Source of the DNA: Beroe ovata
Lineage: Eukaryota; Ctenophora; Nuda; Beroida; Beroidae
Reading direction: 5' to 3'
Length of the DNA: 12,725 nt
NCBI GenBank assembly: GCA_946803715.1
Contig: CAMPET010000086.1
Coordinates: forward strand, 109,624-122,348
Shown here: positions 6,494-12,725 of the stretch, one piece after another
Position numbering within the stretch: position 1 is the first letter of the stretch
How the letters are laid out: each line of letters starts with the position of its first letter
Translations under genes and position numbers: made by a program
The notes under the pieces: generated by a model
Told to the model about the DNA's origin: nothing
Databases searched by the model: none
Seen by the model: the letters and a program-made list of their open reading frames with translations, nothing else

Positions 6494-7005
6494 CGCTGAC
6501 ACCATTACGTTAGAACAGAGCTGTGTGACGAATCGATTTCGTCACAACTCGCTGACACGACTGCATCACTGTGACGTAGGAACGCTGACACCATTGCGTC
6601 AGAACAGGCTCTTGTGACGAATCGATACTCATACGTCACAACTCGCTGACACCACTGCATAACTGTGACGTAGGATCGCTGACACCATTCTGTCAAAACA
6701 GGCCTCTGTGACGAATGGACGCCCATTTGTCACAACTCGCTGACACCACTGCATAACTGTGACGTAGGATCGCTGACACCATTACGTCAAAACAGGCCTC
6801 TGTGACGAATGGACGCCCAATTGTCACAACTCGCTGACACCACTACACAACTGTGACGTAGGAACGCTGATACCATAACAGGGCTCTATGACGAATAGGT
6901 GACGTTACGTCACAACTTGCTGACACCACTGTATAACTGTGACGTTTCAATGCTGGTTCGACGTCAGAACAGGGCTCTGTGACGAATTGGTGTCCATTTG
7001 CAAAC
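6494..7005. repeat. Satellite-like tandem array, about 5.5 units of 86-94 bp
   Basis: CGCTGACACCATT or its variant starts at 6494, 6583, 6677, 6771, 6865 and (diverged) 6951, giving periods of 89, 94, 94, 94 and 86. Each unit has two subrepeats that begin CGCTGACACCA, one followed by CGTCAGAACAGG.CTCTGTGACGAAT and the other by CTGCATAACTGTGACGTAGGA. TGTGACGAAT and a following TCACAACTCG make short inverted repeats, and CRE-half sites (TGACG) recur throughout. The central 94-bp units are the most alike and the outer ones have decayed. ORFs on both strands are by-products. Confidence 0.95.
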
Positions 7006-7056
7006 TACAGCTATCAGAGGGACACCATGACCATGATTTTGAATTGACTTCGGGGT

Positions 7057-7195
7057 AACTTAACCACTCATTTTAACATTTGAACATTTGAACGTTATCA
7101 TTTAAACATTTGATCGTTATCTATATGTATATGTTATAATGACACGTTATTTATAAAGATACGTTATTCTAAATGACACGTTATTCTTAATGGCA
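7057..7195. repeat. AT-rich degenerate repeats (CATTTGAACGTTAT and GACACGTTATT)
   Basis: CATTTGAACATTTGAACGTTATC is echoed by CATTTAAACATTTGATCGTTATC, then TGACACGTTATT, GATACGTTATTC and TGACACGTTATTC follow at about 7139, 7159 and 7175. Confidence 0.6.
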
Positions 7196-7272
7196 TGTCC
7201 TGTTACTAACCAAGGGGAGTGAAGCACCATCTGTTCCCTCAGTGTTGTTACACATCTGAAAACATATGAACT

Positions 7273-7319
7273 GGTACCATGGTAACACCATGGTAACAAT
7301 ATGGTGTTACCATGGAAAC
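7273..7319. promoter_or_regulatory. Palindromic cluster of RFX X-box-like sites
   Basis: GTTACCATGGAAAC (7306-7319) fits the X-box consensus GTNRCC-N(0-3)-RGYAAC class of sites bound by RFX factors. GGTACCATGGTAAC (7273-7286) and, on the other strand, GTTACCATGGTGT (7297-7285) are close variants. The whole is an inverted repeat: CCATGGTAACACCAT (7277-7291) and its exact complement at 7301-7315, with a 9-base spacer. It could act as a binding platform or simply be a hairpin-forming repeat. No gene start is visible beside it. Confidence 0.45.
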
Positions 7320-7329
7320 AACAAGGCGC

Positions 7330-8832
7330 GGAGTCATTAACGATACTTTGATCACATTGTGGGTTCCGCAAATGTCATAAGGGTTTAAAAAAATGATGAT
7401 TTGATACGAGTCAAAAAGTGCTTTATCACTAAAATCCTAAACTTTGGCCTTTATCATTCAAAGCCTGTGCTTCATGTATACTTTGTACTTCACATTGCTG
7501 GTACCTATGCTGTAGAAAAACCACACACACACTCAAATTAACTTCAGTCACTTCACATATCACTTGATGATAGCTTCCATGTCACAAGACACTTTTAAAG
7601 TAGAAGTCGCTTCATAGCACGAACTAGGTTCAAAATTTGGATATCATACACGTCATTAGACACGCCCAATTCCCAAGCACACAGATATTATACGTCGTTT
7701 GGGCAGGAATCATCTATTCCACGGAAACGAAGATATTCTCACTAAGAAAGAAGAGACTCTCAAAGTACTAAATCGTGTTGACACTTACTCATTGAGTACT
7801 CAATACTCATATACTGAAGAACACAACGTTGCGCAAAGCAATAAAATTGGATGATTGGATGTGCAGATGCTTCTCAAAAATGCTTTGTTTCGATGCTTCG
7901 AATATGAAGAGCAAAAACCAAACTTTTCACAGAGAAAATTTCAACAACTTTCGGAGCAACAGCATTATATGTGTTGCCCGAAATGATTTAGAGCCACACA
8001 GGAATGTTGTTCGTATCTTAAAAAAGCCTCGCACTCGTTCAAACACTTACAATAAATTCTCACGACTGAATCCCCTGCACCCCTGGTCTAGATTATTATT
8101 GGCTGTCAATATCGGGAAACTTGCCCCAAAATCATTATGATTTTTATATCGCCAATCTGAATCAGTGAAAACGACCTCTATTTTCGGCAGAAATTTCAAG
8201 TCTCCGACCTAGCCCTCTCTCAGTAATCACCAGAGTATCTTATTCCATAGTTTATGACCAAAAATCAAAATCTAGCAACAATTATTTGTCATATGATGAT
8301 TGATGCCATGTGATGACAAGCTGTCGACAAGTGAGTGGCACTAAGGACGAATGACGAGCAGCTTCTCCTAAGATTCTGTAATCCGTACAACCCTACCCTA
8401 CGCATCATTAGTCGATCAGAGTAGCGTGGGTAATTCAAACAATTACCAGTTTAGTACGTTATTATATACCAACCTACTGTGCCCACTGTATTAGTATATC
8501 TCGGAGTTGAAATATAGTGAAATTCGAATTCATTATTAATTTAGTGTCCATTCAACCCAAATTTCACCGGAAGTTATCTCGAACATTGACTTCAGGGCAG
8601 GGTTATTCAGAAGTCTAGTCTACTTCTTAACATGCACTTCTGGTATTTGGAAAGCGCAATACTATTGGCGATTAGGTTGAGGATACAGGTAGCTAGATCC
8701 ATACGAAAGAATGCCAAACTATGGGTGTCTTGTCATATTAGAAGGAACAGTTGTCAACGTTTTCGGTTGCTGAATGAACGTTCAAAGCACCCATTCTCAC
8801 GCGGAATCCCTCTCTCTGACTCCCCCTCTTAC
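7330..8832. other. Long stretch without a supported gene; possible receptor tail exons
   Basis: It lies 3' of the transmembrane exon on the minus strand, so cytoplasmic-tail exons should be here, but none is compelling. Candidates on the minus strand: 8208-8051 (52 open codons in phase 0, LPKIEVVFTDSDWRY inside, donor ATT|GTAAGTG but a poor acceptor), 7815-7791 (TTCTTCAG acceptor, donor GTAAGTG, YMSIEYSM) and an open frame near 7661-7580 containing SNDVYDIQ. A + strand 103-codon frame at 7829-8140 has no ATG start, splice support or family signature. Confidence 0.3.
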
Positions 8833-8936
8833 CTGTGCCCGACGTCGTCTACAACAGATAACGGATATGAGGGTGATAAATACTATTGATAGTATTCCGC
8901 CAGTGACCACGCCCACTACCAGCATCTTATCAATAC
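8833..8936 (-). CDS. Receptor-like gene, transmembrane exon
   Basis: The minus-strand exon runs from acceptor AACAATCCTCAG to donor GCACAG|GTAAGAG (104 nt). With the G carried over from the previous exon it reads G-IDKM, then a 23-residue hydrophobic helix (LVVGVVTGGILSIVFITLIS, then VI), then CCRRRRAQ. A single helix with small residues (GVVTGG) followed by paired Cys and four Arg is a textbook type I membrane anchor with stop-transfer signal. The phase (two bases at the start) matches exactly the one base left by the exon at 9269-9320. The donor leaves phase 0 into an unresolved cytoplasmic tail. The whole exon is covered on the + strand by a chance ORF. Confidence 0.65.
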
Positions 8937-8944
8937 CTGAGGAT

Positions 8945-9215
8945 TGTTAGCTACTGTTAACAATCATTGATAACACATGGCAACAACTGACAACAAGTGA
9001 CAACAACTGTCGACACCTGTCAACTTGTTAACAGGGAGGAAAATCTCACTACTACTGACAACAGCTGTTAACAATAACTGATAACACGGTCTCTAAACAA
9101 GTGATAACAATTGTTAACACCTCAGTGAGGTGACCTCACTACAACTGACAACAGCTGTTAACAACTGACAATAGCTGTCAACTTGTCAACAGGGAGGAAA
9201 ATCTCTCATCGATTA
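8945..9215. repeat. TGACAACA/TGTTAAC minisatellite in a receptor intron
   Basis: Dense variants of CTGACAACAGCTGTTAACAA and TGATAACA fill the region. A longer block, AACAGGGAGGAAAATCTC preceded by AACTTGT, is duplicated at 9030 and 9188 (158-bp offset). TGTTAACA-type inverted words recur. It lies inside the 332-bp intron 8937-9268. Confidence 0.75.
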
Positions 9216-9268
9216 TTCGAGAAGTTTTGCACATGTCACGCATGATTCCTATTCATACATAACTTTAC

Positions 9269-9320
9269 CTTTCGGTCGATTTGGGTTGAACACCTCATAT
9301 TCTTCTACCTCAAGTTCAAC
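9269..9320 (-). CDS. Receptor-like gene, exon with end of last FN3-like domain
   Basis: Acceptor ATTATCTTCCCAG and donor CGAAAG|GTAAAG bound a 52-nt exon. Read in phase 0 it gives VELEVEEYEVFNPNRPK plus one base. Joined to the exon ending at 9544 it makes EYSVS-VELEVEEYEV, the F-to-G strand pattern of a fibronectin type III domain. The leftover G completes a Gly codon with the transmembrane exon. The position, directly before the membrane helix, is usual for an FN3 domain. Confidence 0.55.
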
Positions 9321-9543
9321 CTGGGAAGATAATATATGAACCATAATCACAACAATTATTCCATATATGGAGGTGATTTCACAGCACACTTAGACTCAAG
9401 ATTAAAGCAGATCCACTTCACTTAGATTATCATCAGCTCTAACTGTGTAGGAATGCTATAATTTCGATGGCTAGATCATATTGTGATGATATAGATAGAC
9501 CAGCCATGAGTCACTCATTATACAACGTCATGAGTATCCCTAC

Positions 9544-9754
9544 CGATACACTGTATTCATTTTTCCAAGCTAAATCACAGAAAGCTATATTCCGGATGAA
9601 TTCATTTCGGTGCTCCTGCTTTTTCTCTAAATATATGACATAAGTTTGTATTGTTTTTTGTGCTCGATAAAAATAGACGGTTTTGAAAAATGACGCGAAA
9701 ATAACGGAGAAGTTGGCGTCATCGAGATTTAGAGGGCACTTAGCACTGGCTGTT
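9544..9754 (-). CDS. Receptor-like gene, exon with FN3-like domain
   Basis: The frame is open for 70 codons from acceptor TTCCTGTACCTAG to donor TATCG|GTAGGG. It contains CPLNLDDANFSVIFASFF (strands A/B, lacking the usual Trp), TIQTYVIYLEKK (strand C, Y-x-I/V-x-Y/L) and LAWKNEYSVS (the L/W-x-N-x-Y-x-V-x of strand F). Spacing between these elements fits one FN3 domain of about 85-90 residues once the next exon is added. It begins with one base of a codon and ends in phase 0; both fit the neighbouring exons. Sequence similarity is by pattern only, so a profile search would decide. Confidence 0.5.
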
Positions 9755-9941
9755 CTAGGTACAGGAATAAATACTCATCATAGGAAGAGTTTAAGAACAA
9801 ACTTTTTGAGAAAATTCGGTTCTTGTACCTAGCTGAAAATAATTTTCCTTTCGATAGGATCGGTTTCCGCTATCGAGTGATGAATCCAAGATGAAAATGT
9901 TCACTTTACAAAATCGAGTGAACATGAACATGAATATGAAG

Positions 9942-9979
9942 TACACGATGTAATTACGTAATTAAGTGATTATCGTGTA
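9942..9979. repeat. Palindrome with TAATTACGTAATTA core
   Basis: TACACGAT (9942-9949) is inverted at 9972-9979, and a perfect 14-bp palindrome TAATTACGTAATTA occupies 9951-9964. A diverged inverted copy of AATTACGTAATT...AAGTGATTAT occurs at about 10702-10726. Confidence 0.6.
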
Positions 9980-10207
9980 TTATAATCACTCTCTACTTGC
10001 CGATTAATTGGTCTCACTGATGATATTTATTTGGTAGTTATCATAAGTAAGTACTATCTGACTTTACAAACTAGATAGATAGGTATAAAGCAGTGGTATT
10101 TGGACTTAGGATTATGTCCGGAGTATATGCAATAAGTTGTGTGCACAATGAGTTATGCGTGAGCAAAATGAGCAATCCGTGCGCCATGAATGAACTGTGA
10201 GACTTAC

Positions 10208-10350
10208 ATGTCATATTGTTCATTTTCCCAAAACCAAATGAGATTTGGTTGTGTCTGTCCGCGGCGTCTGGCGTTCTTTATTTTAAAGTCTATGATATGA
10301 TAAAGAACGCGGCATGTACGACAGACTGCCGCCACCTCACCGTAGAAACA
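10208..10350 (-). CDS. Receptor-like gene, possible FN3-like exon
   Basis: The minus-strand frame is open for 47 codons from CTTCAG|TGT to donor GACAT|GTAAGTC, leaving two bases. These join with the first base of 9754 to give QYD-I-TASAK. VLYHIIDFKIKN could be strand C and PNLIWFWENEQYDITASAK strands E/F of an FN3 domain preceding the one above. Against it, the exon overlaps a strong hairpin (10253-10326), has four closely spaced Cys/Arg codons (CRTCR) and lies next to an N at 10359. A second acceptor, GGCGGCAG (exon from 10331), is possible. Confidence 0.35.
10253..10326. repeat. Imperfect hairpin, 11-bp inner and 7-bp outer arms
   Basis: GCGTTCTTTAT (10271-10281) pairs with ATAAAGAACGC (10300-10310), and GTCTGTC (10253-10259) with GACAGAC (10320-10326), separated by unequal GC-rich bulges. 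It may be a small inverted-repeat element or a structured RNA region. Confidence 0.6.
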
Positions 10351-10358
10351 CTGAAGCT

Positions 10359-10383
10359 NTTAGTCGACAGGCTATTAGTCGAC
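10359..10383. other. Single N followed by a TTAGTCGAC direct repeat
   Basis: N is at 10359; TTAGTCGAC starts at 10360 and again at 10375, the second forming the palindrome TTAGTCGACTAA. Like the N at 1542 it falls at a repeated word. Confidence 0.7.
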
Positions 10384-10456
10384 TAATTACATCCTTTGTT
10401 TTCACGCTAGGCTGACTCTTTGCAGTCTGAAGATATTAAAATTTGAATGCACCTAC

Positions 10457-10514
10457 CTTTAAAATGAGGTGTCTCAATTACCAAGCAGCACTCAATTAAC
10501 TCAATCAAATTATC
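10457..10514 (-). CDS. Receptor-like gene, weak candidate exon
   Basis: A 58-nt open segment lies between AATTAG|GAT and AAAG|GTAGGTG on the minus strand (DNLIELIECCLVIETPHFK plus one base). It fits in phase with the alternative acceptor at 10331 but not with 10350. No domain signature. Confidence 0.15.
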
Positions 10515-11044
10515 CTAATTATCCTGCATGAAACGCCACACTAGTGTGCCAACTGGCACACAGATTTGCAATCCCAGACAATAAATTGGCTTCTCTAACT
10601 GCTACTAAACATGAAAGAGAATTAAGAAATTTACATTTTGACATGCAGATTGTTAATAGGTAACAACTATACTTGCACAGGATGAATCATTTGTTTCAGA
10701 TAATCACTTGTAAATTACGTAATTGATTTCGGATGAAATTCTGACGGAACATCTCTGTGTGCTCTCGAGACACGTTGGAGACATGTCGGCGACGTTAATT
10801 GGGGTTTAACCCCAGATGGCCGGCAATTTCCATGGTGAATCATATAAGAATATGGTGTCAGATGGCGACAGATCAAAAATGTGCGATATGAGAATATTAT
10901 CGAAATTGCAAATTGTCTGCGCAAGTCATGATTTGAGCACATAACAATCTATTGAGTACAAAGACTTTGAGTGAATATAAACATGCCGGATGTCACTTCC
11001 TTAAGAAAAGACAGCCATGGAGGAATGAATAATAAGGTGTAATA

Positions 11045-11084
11045 CTGTCATACTGTCACACTGTCATACTGTCATTCTGTCATA
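11045..11084. repeat. 8-bp tandem repeat CTGTCATA, five units
   Basis: CTGTCATA, CTGTCACA, CTGTCATA, CTGTCATT, CTGTCATA, followed by a diverged CTGTTCATA. It lies just past the Ig exon donor on the minus strand. Confidence 0.9.
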
Positions 11085-11106
11085 CTGTTCATACGAACCT
11101 TCTTAC

Positions 11107-11189
11107 AGAACTTGAAATCCATCTGTTGATCCTGTACACAGCAATAGTACGGCCAGGGTCCATCTGTCACGTTGAGTGTGCTGGTCTTC
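11107..11189 (-). CDS. Receptor-like gene, Ig-like domain exon (strands E-F)
   Basis: A very good acceptor (GTCTCTGTATTTCAG) and donor (TTCT|GTAAGAAG) bound 83 nt on the minus strand. With one base completing an Arg codon, the frame reads KTSTLNVTDGPWPYYCCVQ then DQQMDFKF. L-x-V-T-D...YYCCV matches the E-F region of an immunoglobulin domain (L-x-I/V ... D-x-x-x-Y-x-C). NVT is a potential N-glycosylation site, as expected for an extracellular part. The next exon upstream supplies exactly the two missing bases. The link downstream to the FN3 exons is not resolved. Confidence 0.6.
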
Positions 11190-11209
11190 CTGAAATACAG
11201 AGACACGGG

Positions 11210-11293
11210 TTAGGGACGAGAGATGGATTAGGGACGAGACACAGATTAGGGACGAGACACAGATTAGGGACGAGACACAGATTAGGGACGAAA
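11210..11293. repeat. 18-bp tandem repeat with TTAGGG, five units
   Basis: TTAGGGACGAGACACAGA-type units start at 11210, 11228, 11246, 11264 and 11282, an exact 18-bp period. Each holds one TTAGGG word, but it is not telomeric array. It fills the intron between two Ig exons and ends close to the acceptor. Confidence 0.95.
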
Positions 11294-11359
11294 GTAGATA
11301 TATATGATTTTCAGTATATGTGATTTTCAGGTTGTATTGAACTCAAAGTAAAATCATAC

Positions 11360-11418
11360 CTGTCGGAGGTTTTTACGGTCACATCCTGATGAAAACTATA
11401 CCTACTCATCGGCGCGCA
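11360..11418 (-). CDS. Receptor-like gene, Ig-like domain exon (middle strands)
   Basis: Open minus-strand segment ending at donor CGACAG|GTATGA. The frame reads CAPMSRYSFHQDVTVKTSD plus AG; joined to the next exon it gives VTVKTSD-R-KTSTLNVTDG, a continuous Ig-like strand D/E region. The phase match (2+1) is exact. The 5' boundary is uncertain: TATAG|TGC (phase 0) is used here, with other AG sites a few bases inside. Confidence 0.48.
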
Positions 11419-11435
11419 CTATACTATAGTGTTAC

Positions 11436-11575
11436 GGAATGGGGAATGAACAATGACCAATGACAGAATAATGTAAGAACAAAGGGGGGTTCCGCCCCGA
11501 TGACAGATTACGTCATCAGTTTCTACATTATTTAACTCTGATACTGAGTACCCTCCCTCCTTCGATTCATTAATT
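11436..11575 (-). CDS. Receptor-like gene, possible exon with an Ig F-strand-like motif
   Basis: The minus-strand frame is open for about 45 codons and contains GGYSVSELNNVETDDVICHR. L-x-x-V-x-x-x-D-x-x-x-C recalls an Ig F strand, though the usual Gly and Tyr are missing. A donor at GATGAC|GTAATC would end the exon in phase 0 just before VIC and join 11418 in phase; otherwise no good donor is seen. Boundaries are approximate. Confidence 0.25.
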
Positions 11576-11801
11576 TATGATCCCTTCATTCATGGAACGA
11601 ATTATATATTTTTTGCATATTATTTTATGCAAGAAGTTGAAGGATAATTATTGATAAATATCTACTATCATTTTCATGATAATGTTAGTAGCGAATCCTA
11701 ACTTGAGCATTGTAGCGTTTATCCTCTGACTCTCACAGTTATACGTCTTGTGTAATAAATGGGCGAGCGAAGCTTGCAGTGACTCATCTCCAGGCGATTA
11801 C

Positions 11802-11899
11802 GAATTTCTCAGAATTTTGGAGCAAGACAAAATATTTTGAGTCTCGGAATCGGAGACGAAGTTCTGGTCATGGAGTGTAGGTATGTGATATTTGAGTTG
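11802..11899 (-). CDS. Receptor-like gene, possible Ig-like exon (B-strand region)
   Basis: The open minus-strand segment runs from AAATAATAG|CAA to donor AATTC|GTAATC. It includes FVSDSETQNILSCSK, where N-I-L-S-C-S resembles the B strand that carries the first Ig cysteine. It ends two bases into a codon. The acceptor is weak and the next exon in phase was not found, so this is tentative. Confidence 0.28.
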
Positions 11900-12048
11900 C
11901 TATTATTTGTCCAAGTATAAAAGTACCGAGTAAATACACATGTCGACAGCTTACTACTGACAAACTATTGTAGTATCGTCAAGTCTAGCGTGATTGAGCG
12001 GGGAGTATAGAAATGCGACTTGTCAGTATGATAGGTTGTTACACTTAC

Positions 12049-12119
12049 TACATTTTGATAAGAAATAGTCTAGAGAAAAAATCGTAGGTCCGTTATTGTA
12101 ATAATTGGTCAGGACAATG
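12049..12119 (-). CDS. Splice-bounded 71-nt open segment, probably upstream receptor exon
   Basis: It has the strongest acceptor in the window: a long pyrimidine tract (CTCTCCTCTATCCTTCC... CCTGCCAG), and a donor ATGTA|GTAAGTG. Only one frame is open: one base, then 23 codons (IVLTNYYNNGPTIF, then SLDYFLSKC), then one base. It lies upstream of, and on the same strand as, the Ig exons. No domain can be named from 23 residues. Confidence 0.38.
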
Positions 12120-12283
12120 CTGGCAGGAATGGAAGATTGGAAGGATAGAGGAGAGTGAATAGAACGATTGAAATGGGACCATCTTCTCGCTGGAATGAAT
12201 CATCATTTCAACTCCAACTCATTAGTCCTTAAGACTTTCCACTCATTACATTCATCTCCACCAAAATAGTATTTACCACAGGT

Positions 12284-12310
12284 TTGTGTGTGTGTGTGTG
12301 TGGGTGTGTG
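12284..12310. repeat. (TG)n microsatellite
   Basis: About 9-10 TG units, interrupted by TGGG near 12302. Confidence 0.95.
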
Positions 12311-12473
12311 AATTAGATAAACTGCACTCTAAATATGTAACACACAATGCCACTTACATTGCCCCACACTCAAAATGCCACAAAGACATACTGACACTTT
12401 GTAATACAGCAAGAAATACTTTAATACGCTTATCACCCAGCTCGCAGCGGTTGGCGAAAACGCAGTTACTGGG

Positions 12474-12517
12474 TAATTACCGAGTAATTACCGAGCTATT
12501 ACCGAGTAATTACCGAG
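12474..12517. repeat. 11-bp tandem repeat TAATTACCGAG, four units
   Basis: Units start at 12474, 12485, 12496 (CTATTACCGAG) and 12507. They explain the 3' half of a short ORF here. Confidence 0.95.
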
Positions 12518-12694
12518 TTTTTCCTCCATAAATCCATGAAATTAGTCCAAAACCCAGATAGGTATGCTGGTTAAGATAAGTAGGTACCTAGGTAGCTTAT
12601 CACAAGAAAAGTTTTGGTGAAAAAGCTTATCATTACTTCATTATTTAAATTCGCCTCTGACCAAAGCACGCGCCAACACCAAAACACAACCCAC

Positions 12695-12698
<4 letters not shown>

Positions 12699-12725
<27 letters not shown>
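12699..12725. repeat. (AC)n microsatellite, running off the window end
   Basis: At least 13 uninterrupted AC units from 12699 to the last base. Confidence 0.97.

Noticed and set aside
6432-6726. ORFs on both strands over the 94-bp array
   Set aside because: The periodic translation follows the satellite units and is not a protein repeat.
7829-8140. + strand open frame of 103 codons
   Set aside because: It starts with TTG, shows no domain or splice support, and a few frames of this length are expected by chance in AT-rich DNA of this size.
8632-8889. + strand ORF of 85 codons
   Set aside because: It overlaps the transmembrane exon on the minus strand and has no features of its own.
10715-10942. 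Minus-strand 75-codon ORF
   Set aside because: It has no splice signals that fit the receptor phases and no domain pattern; other frames there are equally open.
12286-12531. + strand 81-codon ORF
   Set aside because: It is made of the TG microsatellite and the 11-bp TAATTACCGAG repeat.

Overview
This is animal nuclear DNA. It is AT-rich, densely repeated, and has many short exons bounded by GT-AG splice sites. The best-identified gene is the 3' end of cytoplasmic cysteinyl-tRNA synthetase on the + strand (3421-3808). The right third holds what I read as a minus-strand, immunoglobulin/fibronectin-III-like, single-pass membrane receptor (about 8833-12119). Ig and FN3 receptors with small exons point to Metazoa. 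An invertebrate with high heterozygosity is my guess, because two neighbouring segments look like two alleles. I cannot name the species.

Layout, left to right. 38-2527 (minus strand) holds a small family of unrecognised genes. Gene A (38-562) and two near-identical copies of gene B (copy 1 at 875-1541, copy 2 at 1686-2527) share a short exon with a conserved DVVYV motif, ending at a phase-0 donor and followed by a short terminal exon. Copy 2 of gene B also has a signal-peptide start followed by a repeated 13-residue unit. The two gene B copies lie in a direct tandem repeat of about 0.8 kb (739-1541 and 1543-2350) separated by a single N, so an assembly artefact is possible. 3421-3808 holds the last two cysteinyl-tRNA synthetase exons. 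4480-5085 holds two minus-strand splice-bounded segments of unknown gene.

5407-6016 is a complete hAT-type non-autonomous element: an 8-bp target-site duplication, 23-bp terminal inverted repeats starting CAGAGG, many CGCG subterminal motifs and a central 20-bp x5 array. 6494-7005 is a satellite of about 94 bp per unit. 7273-7319 is a palindrome built from RFX X-box-like sites. 7330-8830 has no gene I can support.

The receptor on the minus strand reads right to left. It runs through Ig-like exons (11899-11107), FN3-like exons (10350-9269) and a transmembrane exon (8936-8833) that ends in a run of arginines at a splice donor. The cytoplasmic tail is not resolved. Four exon-exon joins agree in reading phase, which is the main support for the model. 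Its introns carry several minisatellites. The right end is microsatellite and short tandem repeat.
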